Assembly (NCBI GenBank): GCA_963810945.1
Contig: CAWEPI010000008.1
Location: forward strand, 1,178,001-1,242,000
DNA: 64,000 nucleotides
Source: JAOUEA01 sp963810945
GTDB taxonomy: Bacteria; Actinomycetota; UBA4738; HRBIN12
Direction: 5' to 3'
Shown: one piece after another, positions 42,183-53,149 of the stretch
Layout of the letters: every line of letters begins with the position of its first letter
Position numbering within the stretch: position 1 is the first letter of the stretch
Notes under the pieces: generated by a model
What the model was told of the DNA's origin: nothing
Database searches by the model: none
What the model saw: only the letters and a program-made list of their open reading frames with translations
Program-made: the position numbers and the translations under genes

Positions 42183-45100
42183 CTACAGCGCTCGGATGCG
42201 GTCCAGGTCGCGCACCGACCGGAGCCGTTCGAAGAGAGCGGTGGCCTCGTCGAGCCGCCGCCGACGTTCCGGATCGAGGGCGCCCAGGCCGAAGACCCGA
42301 GCCACCTCCAGGTCGCAGACCGCTGCCTCGCGCACGACGCCCGCCTGCGTGAACGCGGCCCGCGCACGGTCGAAGGCCGCCACCGCGTCGGTGGGCCGCC
42401 CGATAGCGGCCATCCACCGACCCTCGAGCAGATCGGCGTGCCACGCGGCCGGGCGGCATCCTCCGAGCGCGAACGTTCGCATCTCGTCGATGAGGTGCGG
42501 GGCGCGATCCCACGCTTCGGCGGCCGCGGCCCAGGCCCCCGCCGCCTCGAAGAGGGCTTCACCGTGGACGGACCACCCCGGTATCCGGTCGTCGAGTCGG
42601 GCCCGCACGCCCTCGAGGTCGCCGCGCGCCACCATGACGAGCATCCCCGAGGTCCATGGACGGATGGCGCCGCGTCCCCCCCCGCTCGCCGAGGCGCGTT
42701 CGAGGCTCCCGAGGAGCCGGTCGGCCTCCGCCGCCTCCCCCCGGAGGTGGTGGATCATGCCGGCCACGCCGTACGCACCCGTCGCGAAGTACGGCGGGAT
42801 CGTCGCGTCTGATCCTCCAGGAGGTCGGTCAGCTCGCGGAACCTCATCGAGCGCCTCGTCCCACGCACCGAGGGCGGAGCGCGCGTAAACGAGCCACGAG
42901 AGCAGATGGACCGGCGTCGTCGCGGAGATGCCCCTGGTGGTGCGCAGCCCTTCCTCCGCGATACCCGGCTCCCTCCGCGTAGCGACCCCGAGCTCACCGT
43001 GCACCAGGCCAGCATGGCGTAGGTGTCCCCGATCTCGAGCGGATCGCGGAGCCGGTCGACGAGCGCGAGCCGCCGCCGCTCGATCGCCGTGCTCTCGTCG
43101 TAGCCGGCCCGCGACGAGCGCGGCGCCTGCAGCGTTGTCGAAGGCGGCGGAGGCAATATCGGGGAGGTCGAGCCGCAGCGCCGATTCCGCGGCCTCGATG
43201 CCCGACGCGGCGAACGCGTAGCGTTCTTCGTCTGTGAACGACAGCCAGGGGAACGCGAAGGGCCACGACGATCGGCTCGACAGGAGCTAGATCCGCTCCA
43301 CGCTGTCGCCCGGTGGCAGGTGCGCCATCCCGATCTCCATCAAGCGGCTCACCTCCGCTTCGCCGGGGGCTCGCACCATCGAGCCCGGCCACCGGGTCGG
43401 CACCGCGATCGCCCGGGCACACAGCCGCGCGATCCGGACTCCGTCCGGTGCGGGAGCCTCGAGCGCCTCATCGATCGCGCGGACGTAGGCCTCCCACGCG
43501 TCGGTCCCCCGGTACCCCTCGAAGTAGCTCTCCGCCAGGACCTCCGATCCGACGGATCGCTCAGCGGCGTCCTCCGCCAGGTCGAGCGCCTGCAGCGCGT
43601 ACCGCTGGGCGCGGTGCAGGGCCAGGCGCGCTCGGGCCGCGACGGAAGCTCGGACACTCAGGTCGAAGGCCCGGGAGCGCAGGCCGGGCAGGTCGACGTT
43701 CACGGTCGCGCTCTCGCGGCCCGCGCGGTATGCCTCGACGTAGTGGTGGGCCAGGAGCTCGAGGAACTCACCCGAGCGATCGCCCACCGACTCCTCGATC
43801 CACGCCGCGACAGCCGCATGCGCGACGGCTCGTTCTGCGCGCGGGAGGGTCTCGTACGCGACATCGCGCGTGAGCACGTGCTTGAAGATGTACTCGGTTT
43901 CGCCTGCGAGGGTGGACGCGGGTCGCGCCCGGATCAGGTCGCGCGACTGCAGCGGTGCGAATGACTCGTCGAGCCGATCGTCGCGCACGAGGCGGCGCAC
44001 CGCCCCGGGCCAGAAGACGCGCCCCACGACCGCAGCCGCCTGCAGCGCGCCCCGGGGTGCCGGCTCCAGCAGATCGATACGCGCCGCCAGCACAGCTTGG
44101 ACGGTGTCCGGGATCTCGACCGTCCTCCACCTCACCCGTCGCGCGCCACCGCTCCCCTTGCCGCACCACGTGGCCCCCGTCCACCAGCTGGCGCACGATC
44201 TCCTCCAGGAAGAACGGGTTGCCGCCCGCGCGCTCCAGGATCTGTGCGTGCACGCTCGTCGGGAGGTCGTCGATGTCCAGCAGCGCGCGCATCAGGTCCT
44301 CGGACTCCTCGGCGGTGAGGGGATCGAGTGAGAGCGCGCTGTAGTTGCGTTTGCCACCGCCCCACGTGGGTCGCGCACCCAACAGTTCCGGCCGAGCGGG
44401 ACACAGGAACAGGACGGGGCCTTCGATCTCCTCGGCCAGTCGTTCCAGGAGGTCCAGGAGTGCCGGGTCCGCCCAGTGGATGTCTTCGACCAACGCGAGG
44501 ACCGGCGCCTCGCGGGCGAGGGCGCCGAAGAACGCGCGCCACGCTTGCCCGATCTCCTCGTTGGCTTGCTTCGGGTCCGTCTCCGCGAACCCGATCGCGG
44601 GATCATCGAGTCCCATCGTGAACGCGAGGGCAGCGGCGGCGCGCCTCGCGGCCGCGTCCTCTCCGAGCAACGTGCGTCCGAGCGTGCTCACCCGGTCCAG
44701 CGCGACCTGTGGCGGATCGCTGTCGAGCACGCCCGCGACCCCTTTGAGGATCTCCGCGAGCGGCCAGTAGGTGACGCCGTCGCCGTACGGCAGGCACCGG
44801 CCGCGCACGACCCTGCCCTCGGTCGCCGAGGCCAGGAACTCCTGCGTCAGCCGGCTCTTGCCCACTCCCGGCTCACCGTAGATCGTCACGAGGTGGGGCC
44901 GGCGTTCGATCGCCACGCGCGCGACCATCGATGCGAGCAGCTCGAGCTCGGCGTCGCGCCCCACCATCGCGGCCGAAAGGCCCGGCACCCCTCTCGGCGG
45001 GGTGGACACATCCTCGTGCAGCACCGCGAAGGCCTTCACGGGGGCGGCCTTGCCCTTCATCTCGAGCACCCCGGCGTCGGTGGTCGCGAAGCCGCGTGCG

Positions 45101-45738
45101 GCGCGGACCGTGCGCTCCGATGCGAGGATCTGGCCGGGGCGCGCGTGCTGCTCGAAGCGCGCGGCGGTGTTGACCGCGTCGCCGGTGAACATGGGCTCCC
45201 CGGGGGAGGGGTCGAGCGTGGCGAGGACCTCGCCGGTGTTCACGCCGATCCGGATCTCGAGCGTCACGCCGTGCAGGGGCTCGAGCTCCGCGTTCACGCG
45301 CCGGCAAGCGGGCGCGCATCCGCAGGGCGGCGCGGAGGGCGCGCGCCGCGTCGTCCTCATGGGCGACGGGCGTCCCGAACCCCGCGACCACGGCGTCGCC
45401 GATGAACTTCTCCACGGTGCCGCCCTCGGCCTCGATCTCCTCGCGCATGGCCGCGAAGTAGCGATCGAGGACCTGGCGGAGCTGCTCGGGATCGAGCCGC
45501 TCGCCCAGGGCCGTGGAGCCGCTGAGGTCGGCGAACAGGAGCGTGAGGACGCGACGCTCCTGTCCCCGGGGAGCCGGCTCGGGCGCCGCCACCGGCGCAC
45601 CGCAGCGGGGCAGAACCGGGCGTCGTCGGGGAGCTGGACGCCGCACGAAGCGCAGGTCGCCGTGAGCGAAGCGCCGCAGGACGCGCAGAACCGGGCGCCG
45701 TCGACGTTCGTGGCTCCGCAGGTCGCGCACGTCTCCAT
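42183..45738 (-). pseudogene. Adenylate/guanylate cyclase-ATPase-TPR signalling protein, seven frameshifts and one stop
   Basis: A protein of about 1,184 residues. Two zinc ribbons (CATCGATNVDGARFCASCG, CASCGVQLPDDARFC) lead to a class III cyclase domain (LTLLFADLSGSTALGERL, KFIGDAVVAGFG, IRIGVNTGEV), then an AAA/NTPase (GEPGVGKSRLTQEF, LALVEDIHWADPALLDLLE) and TPR-like repeats. Frames break near 45612, 45302, 44133, 43110, 43005, 42848 and 42812 (four insertions, three deletions), and a TAG sits in frame at 43287-43289. Correcting them gives a length divisible by three. Too many defects to be sure it is only sequence error. TAGACT at 45747-45752 suggests a leaderless start. Confidence 0.75.
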
Positions 45739-45749
45739 GGGTCGCGAGT

Positions 45750-46391
45750 CTAGGCGGAGGCCGTCGGATCGTGATCCTCGTGTGGGGGATGGGCACGGAT
45801 GAAGCGGCGGTCGGGCACGAGCCACATCACCGCCACCGCGACGTAGAGCGCGTACGCGAGCCAGATGCTGACGAACGCGAGTCCGACGCCCGCCGCGTAC
45901 ATCACGAGAGAGATGTTTCCCTTCAGGTCGGAGTTGATCGCCATCCCAACCAGGGACTCACGACCGTTGGCGCGCACGATCGCGCGCACGAGCAGGCTGT
46001 AGGCGAGCGCAGCGCAGAGCGCGACCACGCCGAAGGCCGCGACCGGGACCTGCTCCATGGGGTCCTCCTTGATCCACTCGGTGAGGACGGGGATCAGCGA
46101 AAGCCAGAAGAGCAAGAACATGTTGGCCCACATCACGGCACCGCTGATGCGGGTCGTGGCGCGCAGCAGATGGTGATGGTTGTTCCAGTAGATCGCGATG
46201 AACACGAACGCGAGCAGGTAGATGAACAGGTTGGGCAATGCATCGCGCAGGGACGCGAGCGTGGGGTGCAGCGGTGGATTCAGCTCGAGCGCCAGGATCG
46301 TGATGATCACGGCCATCACCGCGTCGCTGAAGGCCTCGAGGCGCCCGGCCCCGACGTCGACGTGCGGATGCGGCTCGTTCGGCTGGCCCAT
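45750..46391 (-). CDS. TMEM175-family potassium-channel-like membrane protein
   Basis: A 213-residue six-helix protein with the family signature GRLEAFSDAVMAVIITILALEL in helix 1. Bacterial TMEM175 proteins form tetrameric K+ channels. NNHHHLLRATTRISG follows helix 2. I use ATG 46391 because TATCAT lies just upstream; an in-frame GTG at 46418 is possible. It ends 12 nt from the start of the cyclase gene on the same strand, so the two may be linked. Confidence 0.88.
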   Translation of the reverse strand: MGQPNEPHPHVDVGAGRLEAFSDAVMAVIITILALELNPPLHPTLASLRDALPNLFIYLLAFVFIAIYWNNHHHLLRATTRISGAVMWANMFLLFWLSLIPVLTEWIKEDPMEQVPVAAFGVVALCAALAYSLLVRAIVRANGRESLVGMAINSDLKGNISLVMYAAGVGLAFVSIWLAYALYVAVAVMWLVPDRRFIRAHPPHEDHDPTASA

Positions 46392-46434
46392 CGTGCCCGC
46401 GATGATAGGTCCGCTCACCGGATGAGGTCGGCGG

Positions 46435-47001
46435 TCATCGCTCCGTGGCGGTGCTGCGCGCGTGCCATTCGTCCGCCGTGATGCTGTAGATGACCGCGTC
46501 GAAGGCGATGCCCTCGTCCGTGATCTGGGCCGCGTGGTCGAAGGTCATGCCCAGCCGGCGCATCACCGCCAGGCTGCGCACGTTCGGCGGGTCGGTGATC
46601 GAGATCACCCGCGGCCGACCGAGGGGGCCGAAGGCGTGATCGAGCCATGCCGTGGCGGCTTCCGTCGCGTACCCCTGACCCCAGTGCTCGTAGGCGAGGC
46701 GCCATCCCACCTCGACGTCGTCGGGATAGGACTCCTGGTGATGCAGGCCGCACATGCCGAGGAACGTGCCGTCCGCACGGCGCTCGACGGCGAGCAAGCC
46801 GATCCCCTCTGCTTCGTGGACCTCGTTCGCCCACTCGGCGATCTCGTCGGAGTGCTGGCGCGAGAGCGGCTCGCCTCCCAGGTACCGCACCACCTCGGGA
46901 TCGGCGTTGAGCGCCGCGTAGTGCGGGAGGTCGTCACGGCGGAACGTGCGCAGCAGCAAGCGCGGCGTCGTGAGGACGACCGTGCCGTTCCAGGCTGGCA
47001 T
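46435..47001 (-). CDS. GNAT-family N-acetyltransferase (RimJ/RimL type)
   Basis: A 188-residue acetyltransferase. LTTPRLLLRTFRRDDL at the start, VEVGWRLAYEHWGQGYATEA (acetyl-CoA pyrophosphate loop) and NVRSLAVMRRLGM are typical of RimJ/RimL-like GNATs that acetylate protein N-termini or small amines. Substrate unknown. Same strand as TMEM175, 44 nt upstream of its start, and divergent from the ABC exporter. Confidence 0.88.
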   Translation of the reverse strand: MPAWNGTVVLTTPRLLLRTFRRDDLPHYAALNADPEVVRYLGGEPLSRQHSDEIAEWANEVHEAEGIGLLAVERRADGTFLGMCGLHHQESYPDDVEVGWRLAYEHWGQGYATEAATAWLDHAFGPLGRPRVISITDPPNVRSLAVMRRLGMTFDHAAQITDEGIAFDAVIYSITADEWHARSTATER

Positions 47002-47083
47002 GGCGCGTAGTTGACCACGAGCGGCGTCGTCCCGTTCGGCCGCGGGTCCACGACGAGGAGCGTTGGGCTAGCGTTAGGCGGAC

Positions 47084-48030
47084 ATGGAAGCGGTGCTCGC
47101 CTGTGAAGACCTTCGCAAGAGCTACGGTGAGCGGCTCGCCGTGGACGGTGTCGGCTTCACGATCGGCGAGGGCGAGACCTACGGGCTGTTGGGGCCCAAC
47201 GGCGCCGGGAAGACGACCACGATCTCCATGGTGTGCGGGCTGCTGTCGCGCGACGCTGGCCAGGTCACCCTGCAGGGGCGGCCGCTCGACACCGGCACCG
47301 TCGAGGTGAAGGCCGCGATCGGCTTCGTGCCCCAGGAGATCGCGCTCTACCCGGACCTGACCGCGAAAGAGAACCTGCGGTTCTTCGGCAAGCTGTACGA
47401 CCTTTCCGGCAAGGAGCTGGATCGGCGCATGGATCGTGTCCTGGAGACGATCGGGCTCGCCGACCGGGCCGACGAGCGCACCGACGGGCTATTCGGGCGG
47501 CATGAAGCGCCGTCTGAACATCGGTCTCGGCCTGCTGAACGATCCCGCCCTGTTGGTCCTGGACGAGCCGACGGTGGGCGTGGATCCGCAGAGCCGGAAC
47601 GCGATCCTGGACTCGGTCGAGGCGCTCGCGTCGGAGGGCATGGCGGTGCTCTACACCACCCACTACATGGAGGAGGCCGAGCGGCTCTGCGATCGCGTCG
47701 GGATCCTCGACGAGGGGACGTTGAAGGCGGAGGGCACGCGCCGCGAGCTGATCGGGCTGGTGGGCGAGCTCGACCGCCTGCGGATCGACGCGCGCGGCGA
47801 TCTCCAGGCCGCCTGCGCCGCGACGGCGCGCATACCCGGCGTCGCCGAAGCCATCCCGCGCGACGGGCGGGATCGATGTGATGGCGCGCGACGTCCGCTC
47901 CTCGCTCGCCGAGATCGTGCGCGCGATCGACGCGACGGGCACCGGCATCACGTCGATGGAGGTCCAGGAGCCGAACCTCGAGGCGGTCTTCCTGCATCTC
48001 ACGGGCAAGGCGCTTCGCGACGAGGGCTAG
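47084..48030 (+). pseudogene. ABC-2 exporter ATP-binding protein, two frameshifts
   Basis: A 314-residue DrrA-like ATPase once corrected. Walker A GPNGAGKTT (37-45) and Q-loop FVPQEIALY are in frame one; the ABC signature YSGGMKRRLNIG, Walker B LLVLDEPTVGVDP and H-loop TTHYMEE are in frame two; the C-terminal EPNLEAVFLHLTGKAL is in frame three. Extra bases near 47489 and in a GGG run near 47866 cause this. It should energise export by the two permeases that follow. Leaderless-type start after TAGCGT at 47069-47074. Confidence 0.85.
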
Positions 48031-48034
48031 GGCG

Positions 48035-49199
48035 ATGCGCGATGCCTGGACGATCGCGACGAAGGACCTGCGGCGGCGGCTACGCGACCGGACCGCGATC
48101 CTCGTCGCTCTGGTCCTGCCGTTCGGGCTCGCATGGATCTTCAGCCTGACGCTCGGCGGCGTCGAGACGCAGGGCCTCGACGTGACGTACGGCGTCGTGA
48201 ACCAGGATGCCGGAGGCGATCTCCCGACGAACTTCACCGGGCTCCTGAAGAGCCTCGACTTCGTCACCCTGAAGGAGGTCGACTCGCTGCCACGGGCCGA
48301 GCAGCAGGCGGAGGCCGGCGACCTCGATGCCGTCGCCGTGTTCCCCGAAGGGTTCTCCGACGCCGTGCGCGCCGGTGACGGTGCGACGATCCAGCGTGAT
48401 CGGCTCGCCCGATTCGAGCATCGGATCGCTCGTGATGGTCTCGCTGGCGCGCTCGTTCGCCTCGCAGCTCGATGCGGTCGGGCTCTCGGTGGCGACGGTG
48501 ACGCACGGAGGTGGCGCGGCCGCGCCCGATCCCGACCTGGCGACCCGTGCACAGGCCGTGCCGGCGGCGGCCAGGATCCGCACGGTGCACGCCGCCGATC
48601 AGGTCGCGTCCCAGTCGACCTTCTTCGCGATCGGGATGGCGGTGTTCTTCCTCTTCTTCGCGGTCGAGTTCGGCGTGCGCGGCTTGCTGGAGGAGCGCGA
48701 GGACGGGACGCTCTCGCGCCTGTTGGTGGCGCCGATCCGACCGGCGTCCGTGATCGGCGGCAAGGCCCTCGCGAGCCTGGTGGTCGGGCTGGTCAGCACG
48801 GTGCTCTTGGTCCTGGCCACGACCTGGCTCCTGCAGGCGGAGTGGGGCGATCCCGTGGGCGTCGCGCTGCTGATCCTCGGCGGTGTGCTGGCCGCGGTCG
48901 GCGTCACGGCGTTGGTGGCGGCGTATGCGAAGACGACCGCCCAGGCCAGCGCGATGGTCTCGATCGTCGCCGTGGTCGGAGGGCTGTTGGGCGGCACGTT
49001 CTTCCCGATCTCGCAGGCCGGCCTGCTCGGCACGGTCCGGTTCCTCTCGCCGCAGGGGTGGCTGATGGAGGGCTTCCAGAAGCTCGCCTACGGCGCATCC
49101 GTGCGGGACGCGGCCGGTGCGCTCATCGGCGTGTTCACGATCGCGTTCGTCACCGGCGGCCTCGCATGGGCGCGCTCGACGCGGATGGTGGCCCGATGA
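48035..49199 (+). pseudogene. ABC-2 exporter permease, first copy, one frameshift
   Basis: A permease of about 387 residues: helix 1 (AILVALVLPFGLAWIFSL), an extracytoplasmic loop of about 170 residues, then five helices including FFAIGMAVFFLFFAVEFGVRG, the EEREDGTLSRLLVAPI coupling helix and FLSPQGWLMEGFQKL. This is the ABC-2/YhgE-like plan. One inserted base near 48397 shifts the frame within the loop. Starts 4 nt after the ATPase stop and overlaps the next permease by ATGA. Confidence 0.83.
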
Positions 49200-50366
49200 A
49201 CCTCCGCAAAGCGCTCGCGATCGCGGGGACGAACCTCCGGCGGCTGGTGAAGGACAAGACCGCGGCCTTCTTCGTCTTCGTCTTCCCGTTCCTGATCATC
49301 CTGGCGATCGGCGCGGCCTTCGGATCCGGGTTCACTCCTCAGCTCGGGGTGGTGGACGCGCGGTCCGGGGAGCTGGGTCGGGAGCTCCGCGACGCGTCTG
49401 GCGGCGACCGAGGGCATCGACGTCCGGGTCTACGCCGATGCGGACGCGATGCGCACCGCGATCGAGCGCGGCGAGGTGGAGGGTGGGCTGGTGATCCCGC
49501 CCGGCTACGACGAGCGCATCCGCGCGGGTGAAACGGTCCCGATCGACTTCATCGCGCGACCGACCGCGGATCAGGGGCTGCAGCTGACGGCCACGTCCGT
49601 GGTGGACGCCCAGAACGTCGAGGTCCGTGCGGCGCGCTTCGCCGTGGACGAAGGCGTGGCGCCGACCTTCGATGGGGGACTCGCCCGAGCGAAGGCGGTC
49701 GCGGCGATCCTGCCCACCGTGGACGTGGCGTCGCGGATCGCCGGGGGCGACGCCGCGGTGGGCACGTTCGCGACGGGCGCGGCACAGGAGCTGATCCTCT
49801 TCATCTTCCTGACGTCGCTGTCTGCCTCCGCCATGCTGATCGAGACGCGGCGCCTCGGCGTGACGCGGCGGATGCTCGCCTCGCCCACCTCGGTGCGCAC
49901 GATCCTGGTGGGCGAGATGTTGGGCCGCTACGCGATCGCGCTGATCCAGGGGTTGCTGATCGTCCTGGGCACGGTCGTGCTGTTCCAGGTCGATTGGGGG
50001 AACCGGCTGACGACCACGCTGGTCGTGCTGCTCTTCGCGCTGGCGGCGACGGGGGCGGCGATGGTGATGGGCTCCGTCTTGCAGAACGCCTCGCAGGCCG
50101 GCGCGATGGGCGTGTTCCTGGGGCTGGTGCTCGCGGCGTTGGGCGGTTGCATGGTGCCGCTCGAGATCTTCCCGCCGGTGATGCTCAGGATCGCGCATCT
50201 CTTCCCCCACGCCTGGGCGATCGAGGCGCTCAACGCCTCGATCACGGCCGGGGCGCGACCCCCGGAGGTCGCCACGGATCTGTGGGTCCTCGCGGCCTAC
50301 GCGTTCGGGCTGCTGGCGCTCGCCACGGTGCTGCTCAGGCGCTCGATCACCGGGCGGGCCGCCTGA
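49196..50366 (+). pseudogene. ABC-2 exporter permease, second copy, one frameshift
   Basis: A permease of about 389 residues with the same plan as its neighbour: helix 1 (AAFFVFVFPFLIILAIGAAF), outside loop, then LILFIFLTSLSASAMLIETRRLGVTRRMLASP and four more helices. It probably pairs with the first permease as a heterodimer. One extra base near 49400 separates the start from the rest. The three-gene set resembles drug, lipid or lantibiotic exporters; no substrate clue is nearby. Confidence 0.83.
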
Positions 50367-50435
50367 GGCCGTAGGCCCCGCTGCGCGAAGCCGTGCCCGG
50401 CACCGATCGTCATCACGGCCCAGCCGCGAGGGCCA

Positions 50436-51842
50436 TCAGGCGGCGCCGAGCAGGGCTCGCTCATCGGCGAGCGCGATCACGAGTTGTCCCCGCGCGTTGG
50501 GGTGCAGAGGCGCAGGTTCCTCGAGCCCCTGGACGTAGGACTGGTCGGTGCACAGCTCATGCCCGCCGAAGTCCGGCCTGACCGTCTGGAATCCGAAGGT
50601 CTCCGCTCCCTTCGCGAGGACCTCGTTGAGGATGCTCAAGCGGTCGAGCAGCACGTCGATCTTCGCGCTGGTCAGACCCGACGACGCGAGACACGCAGGC
50701 GCACGAACGAACGGCGCGTAGTACTGGTTGATCACGACGAGCGGCGCTCCGGGCATCGCGGTGAGTTGACGGAGCAACGTGTAGTAGTCCTGCGTGAAGC
50801 CGGCGAGCGCGCGTTGGAAGTACGCCGTGAGCGCACGGTTGTCGCACGTGTCGGATGCAGCACAGAGGTGGACGAGGACGCTCCAATGCATGTCGTTGGC
50901 ACCGACGCTGACGATGACCGCCTTCACCGCGGTCGCCCGCTTGGCGACGGACAGCTGTGCGGGGATCCGGCGATCCCCCGCGTACTGCGCCCCGAGGACC
51001 CCTCCCGCGATCGTCGCGCCACTGCACCCCAGGTTGTCGACCTCCCAGCCGTTCACGCGAGCGAGGGTCACCGCGAAGGCGAAGGCGCTGCGCTGGCACG
51101 CTTGGTCCGCCGGGGTGGGGTTCGGCAGGGGTGGGCCACCGAGCCCGGCGGCCGTTGAGTCCCCCAGGACGACCGCCTCGAACTGGGGAAGCGTCGGCCC
51201 GGCGGCGGTCGGCAGGGGCCGCCGCTCTTCGCGGCCGACCAATTGACTCAGGTTGTGCACCTCACGGAGGATCCCCGGCGCCGTGTACGCCGTCACCATG
51301 ATCGCGCTCAGGTTCACGGCCTGGACGAACAGCAGGCCACCGATCAGGGTCACGAGGGTTCGCTTCCACCCGTACCTGCGCCATCCCGCGATCGCTCCGA
51401 GGAGCAGGAGGGCACCGAACGCGACGAACACGACCTCCAACGCGAAGTACTGCCACCAGCCGCGCACGAGGGCGTCACCGAATCCGGCGTTCGCCGTCGG
51501 CGACCCGGGCGCGAGACCGGCCAACTGTTCGTTGATGCTGATGTCCGTGAGGACCAGACGCGGCCTGACCGGGCCGATGAAGTGCACCTGCGTCGGCAAG
51601 GATTGTCCGAACAGGACGACTTCACCCGGGCCTTCCGTGCTGAGGGTAGGCGGCGCGGTTCCCACGGCAACGGTCTGTCCGAGCACCGAGACGGACCGTT
51701 CCGGCGTCAACCGAAGTGCGAACGCGATCGACGCCGCCGCCACGACGATGAGCGTCGCGACGACGACGAGCGCGCGCAGGATCTGGCGAGCGACGGTGCG
51801 CGCACCGTGGCGTTCGTTCCGATCTTCCGTGATCGCAGGCAT
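50436..51842 (-). CDS. Membrane-anchored SGNH/GDSL hydrolase
   Basis: A 468-residue protein. An N-terminal helix (ILRALVVVATLIVVAAASIAFAL) and two further helices near 155-215 flank an outside loop. The C-terminal SGNH domain shows block I VVLGDSTAAGLGG with the catalytic Ser, block III VSVGANDMHW and block V PLHPNARGQ with the catalytic His. Eight or so Cys in the domain suggest disulfides, so it acts outside the membrane, as an esterase or acyl hydrolase. ATG 51842 has no clear Shine-Dalgarno. Confidence 0.82.
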   Translation of the reverse strand: MPAITEDRNERHGARTVARQILRALVVVATLIVVAAASIAFALRLTPERSVSVLGQTVAVGTAPPTLSTEGPGEVVLFGQSLPTQVHFIGPVRPRLVLTDISINEQLAGLAPGSPTANAGFGDALVRGWWQYFALEVVFVAFGALLLLGAIAGWRRYGWKRTLVTLIGGLLFVQAVNLSAIMVTAYTAPGILREVHNLSQLVGREERRPLPTAAGPTLPQFEAVVLGDSTAAGLGGPPLPNPTPADQACQRSAFAFAVTLARVNGWEVDNLGCSGATIAGGVLGAQYAGDRRIPAQLSVAKRATAVKAVIVSVGANDMHWSVLVHLCAASDTCDNRALTAYFQRALAGFTQDYYTLLRQLTAMPGAPLVVINQYYAPFVRAPACLASSGLTSAKIDVLLDRLSILNEVLAKGAETFGFQTVRPDFGGHELCTDQSYVQGLEEPAPLHPNARGQLVIALADERALLGAA

Positions 51843-51966
51843 CGTCACGTGAGGGCCCAGCGGTGTGCGAGAAGGAGTGTGCCGCGGCCGCCACCACCTT
51901 ACCCACGCATCTGCGGCCGCGACGGCGCACGTGCTCCAGGCCGTCGGAGCCCGTTCAGGCGTGCCC

Positions 51967-53112
51967 CTAAGCGGCGGGGACCTTCTTCTGGGGATCGATG
52001 AAGGGCAGCGCGGCGGTGGTGCCCGTGCGCGCACCGTCGTCCGCCGCGATCTCGAGGCGTGTGCCCGGCGTCGCGAGCCCTATGGGCACCCAGACGTAGC
52101 CGATGTTCTTCTCGAGCCGCGGCGACCAGCAGGCATCGGTGACGTGCCCGACCGCCTCGCCTCCCTGCGAGACGGGCCAATGCTGCGTGGGTTGGCCGAC
52201 GGGCTCGCCCTCGATCTCGATCCCCACGAGCTTGCGGGAGACACCCTCACGTCGGATGCGCTCGAGCGCCTCCTTGCCCACGTAATCGGCGTCCTGCTCC
52301 TCCACCAGCCGCTCCAGGCCCGTCACCTCGAAGGGGTTGTCCGCCAGGCCGATGTCCGAGCCCCAGTCGAAGATGCCCGCCTCGATGCGCCGGATGTCGG
52401 AAGAGGGCGTGACCCGGATGCCGTAGGGCTTCCCGGCGTCGAGGATCCGCTCCCACAGGTCGTCGCCGCGGCGCGGATCGCGCAGGTAGATCTCGTAGCC
52501 GACCACGGCGGTCCAGCCGGTGCGGCTGATCACGACGGGGATCCCGTCGAGGTCGGCGTCGTCGCACCAGTAGTACTTCATGTCGAGGATCCAGTCGCCG
52601 AAGAGATCCCGCATCGTGTCCTTCGCCTTGGGGCCCTGGATCTGGACCGGGTAGACGTCGGGGTGACCCACCTGCACGTCCATCCCGGAGTTCACCGCCA
52701 CGCCCATCGCGTAGAGGCCCGCGTCGGAGTCCGCGAGCGCCAGCCACCAGCGGTTCTCCTCGACGCGCAGCAGCACCGGGTCGTTCACGATGCCGCCGTC
52801 GGGGGCGGTGACGAGCATGTACTTGCCCTGCTTGACGGCGCATCTCGTGAGGTCGCGGCAGGTCAGGAGGTTCGTGAACGCGCTCGCGTCGGGACCGGTG
52901 ATCTCGACGATGCGCTCGACGCTCACGTCCCACAGGGTCACGTCGTTCACGAGCGCCCAGTACTCCTCGACGGGGTCGCCGTACGTGTTGGGGTGGTACA
53001 TGTGCTGGTAGATGTCGTAGGCGGAGCAGCCGGCCCGAAGGGTGGCCTCGAAGAACGGCGACCTCCGGTACCAGGGTCCCCAGTTCAGCGTCGTGTGCTC
53101 CGGCAGCGCCAT
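51967..53112 (-). CDS. GcvT/DmdA-like aminomethyltransferase-family enzyme
   Basis: A 381-residue folate-dependent family protein. EYWALVNDVTLWDVSVERIVEITGPDA, FTNLLTCRDLTRCAVKQGKY, VYPVQIQGPKAKDTMRDLFG and SRTGWTAVVGYEIYLRD follow the order of glycine-cleavage T protein and are especially like DMSP demethylase DmdA. It likely moves a methyl group from a substrate to tetrahydrofolate. No GcvH/GcvP genes are near, which argues against a role in glycine cleavage. GGGAGGA precedes ATG 53112. Confidence 0.85.
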   Translation of the reverse strand: MALPEHTTLNWGPWYRRSPFFEATLRAGCSAYDIYQHMYHPNTYGDPVEEYWALVNDVTLWDVSVERIVEITGPDASAFTNLLTCRDLTRCAVKQGKYMLVTAPDGGIVNDPVLLRVEENRWWLALADSDAGLYAMGVAVNSGMDVQVGHPDVYPVQIQGPKAKDTMRDLFGDWILDMKYYWCDDADLDGIPVVISRTGWTAVVGYEIYLRDPRRGDDLWERILDAGKPYGIRVTPSSDIRRIEAGIFDWGSDIGLADNPFEVTGLERLVEEQDADYVGKEALERIRREGVSRKLVGIEIEGEPVGQPTQHWPVSQGGEAVGHVTDACWSPRLEKNIGYVWVPIGLATPGTRLEIAADDGARTGTTAALPFIDPQKKVPAA

Positions 53113-53149
53113 CGGTTCCTCCCCCTTGGGTCCTCGAGTTGGCCGGAGT

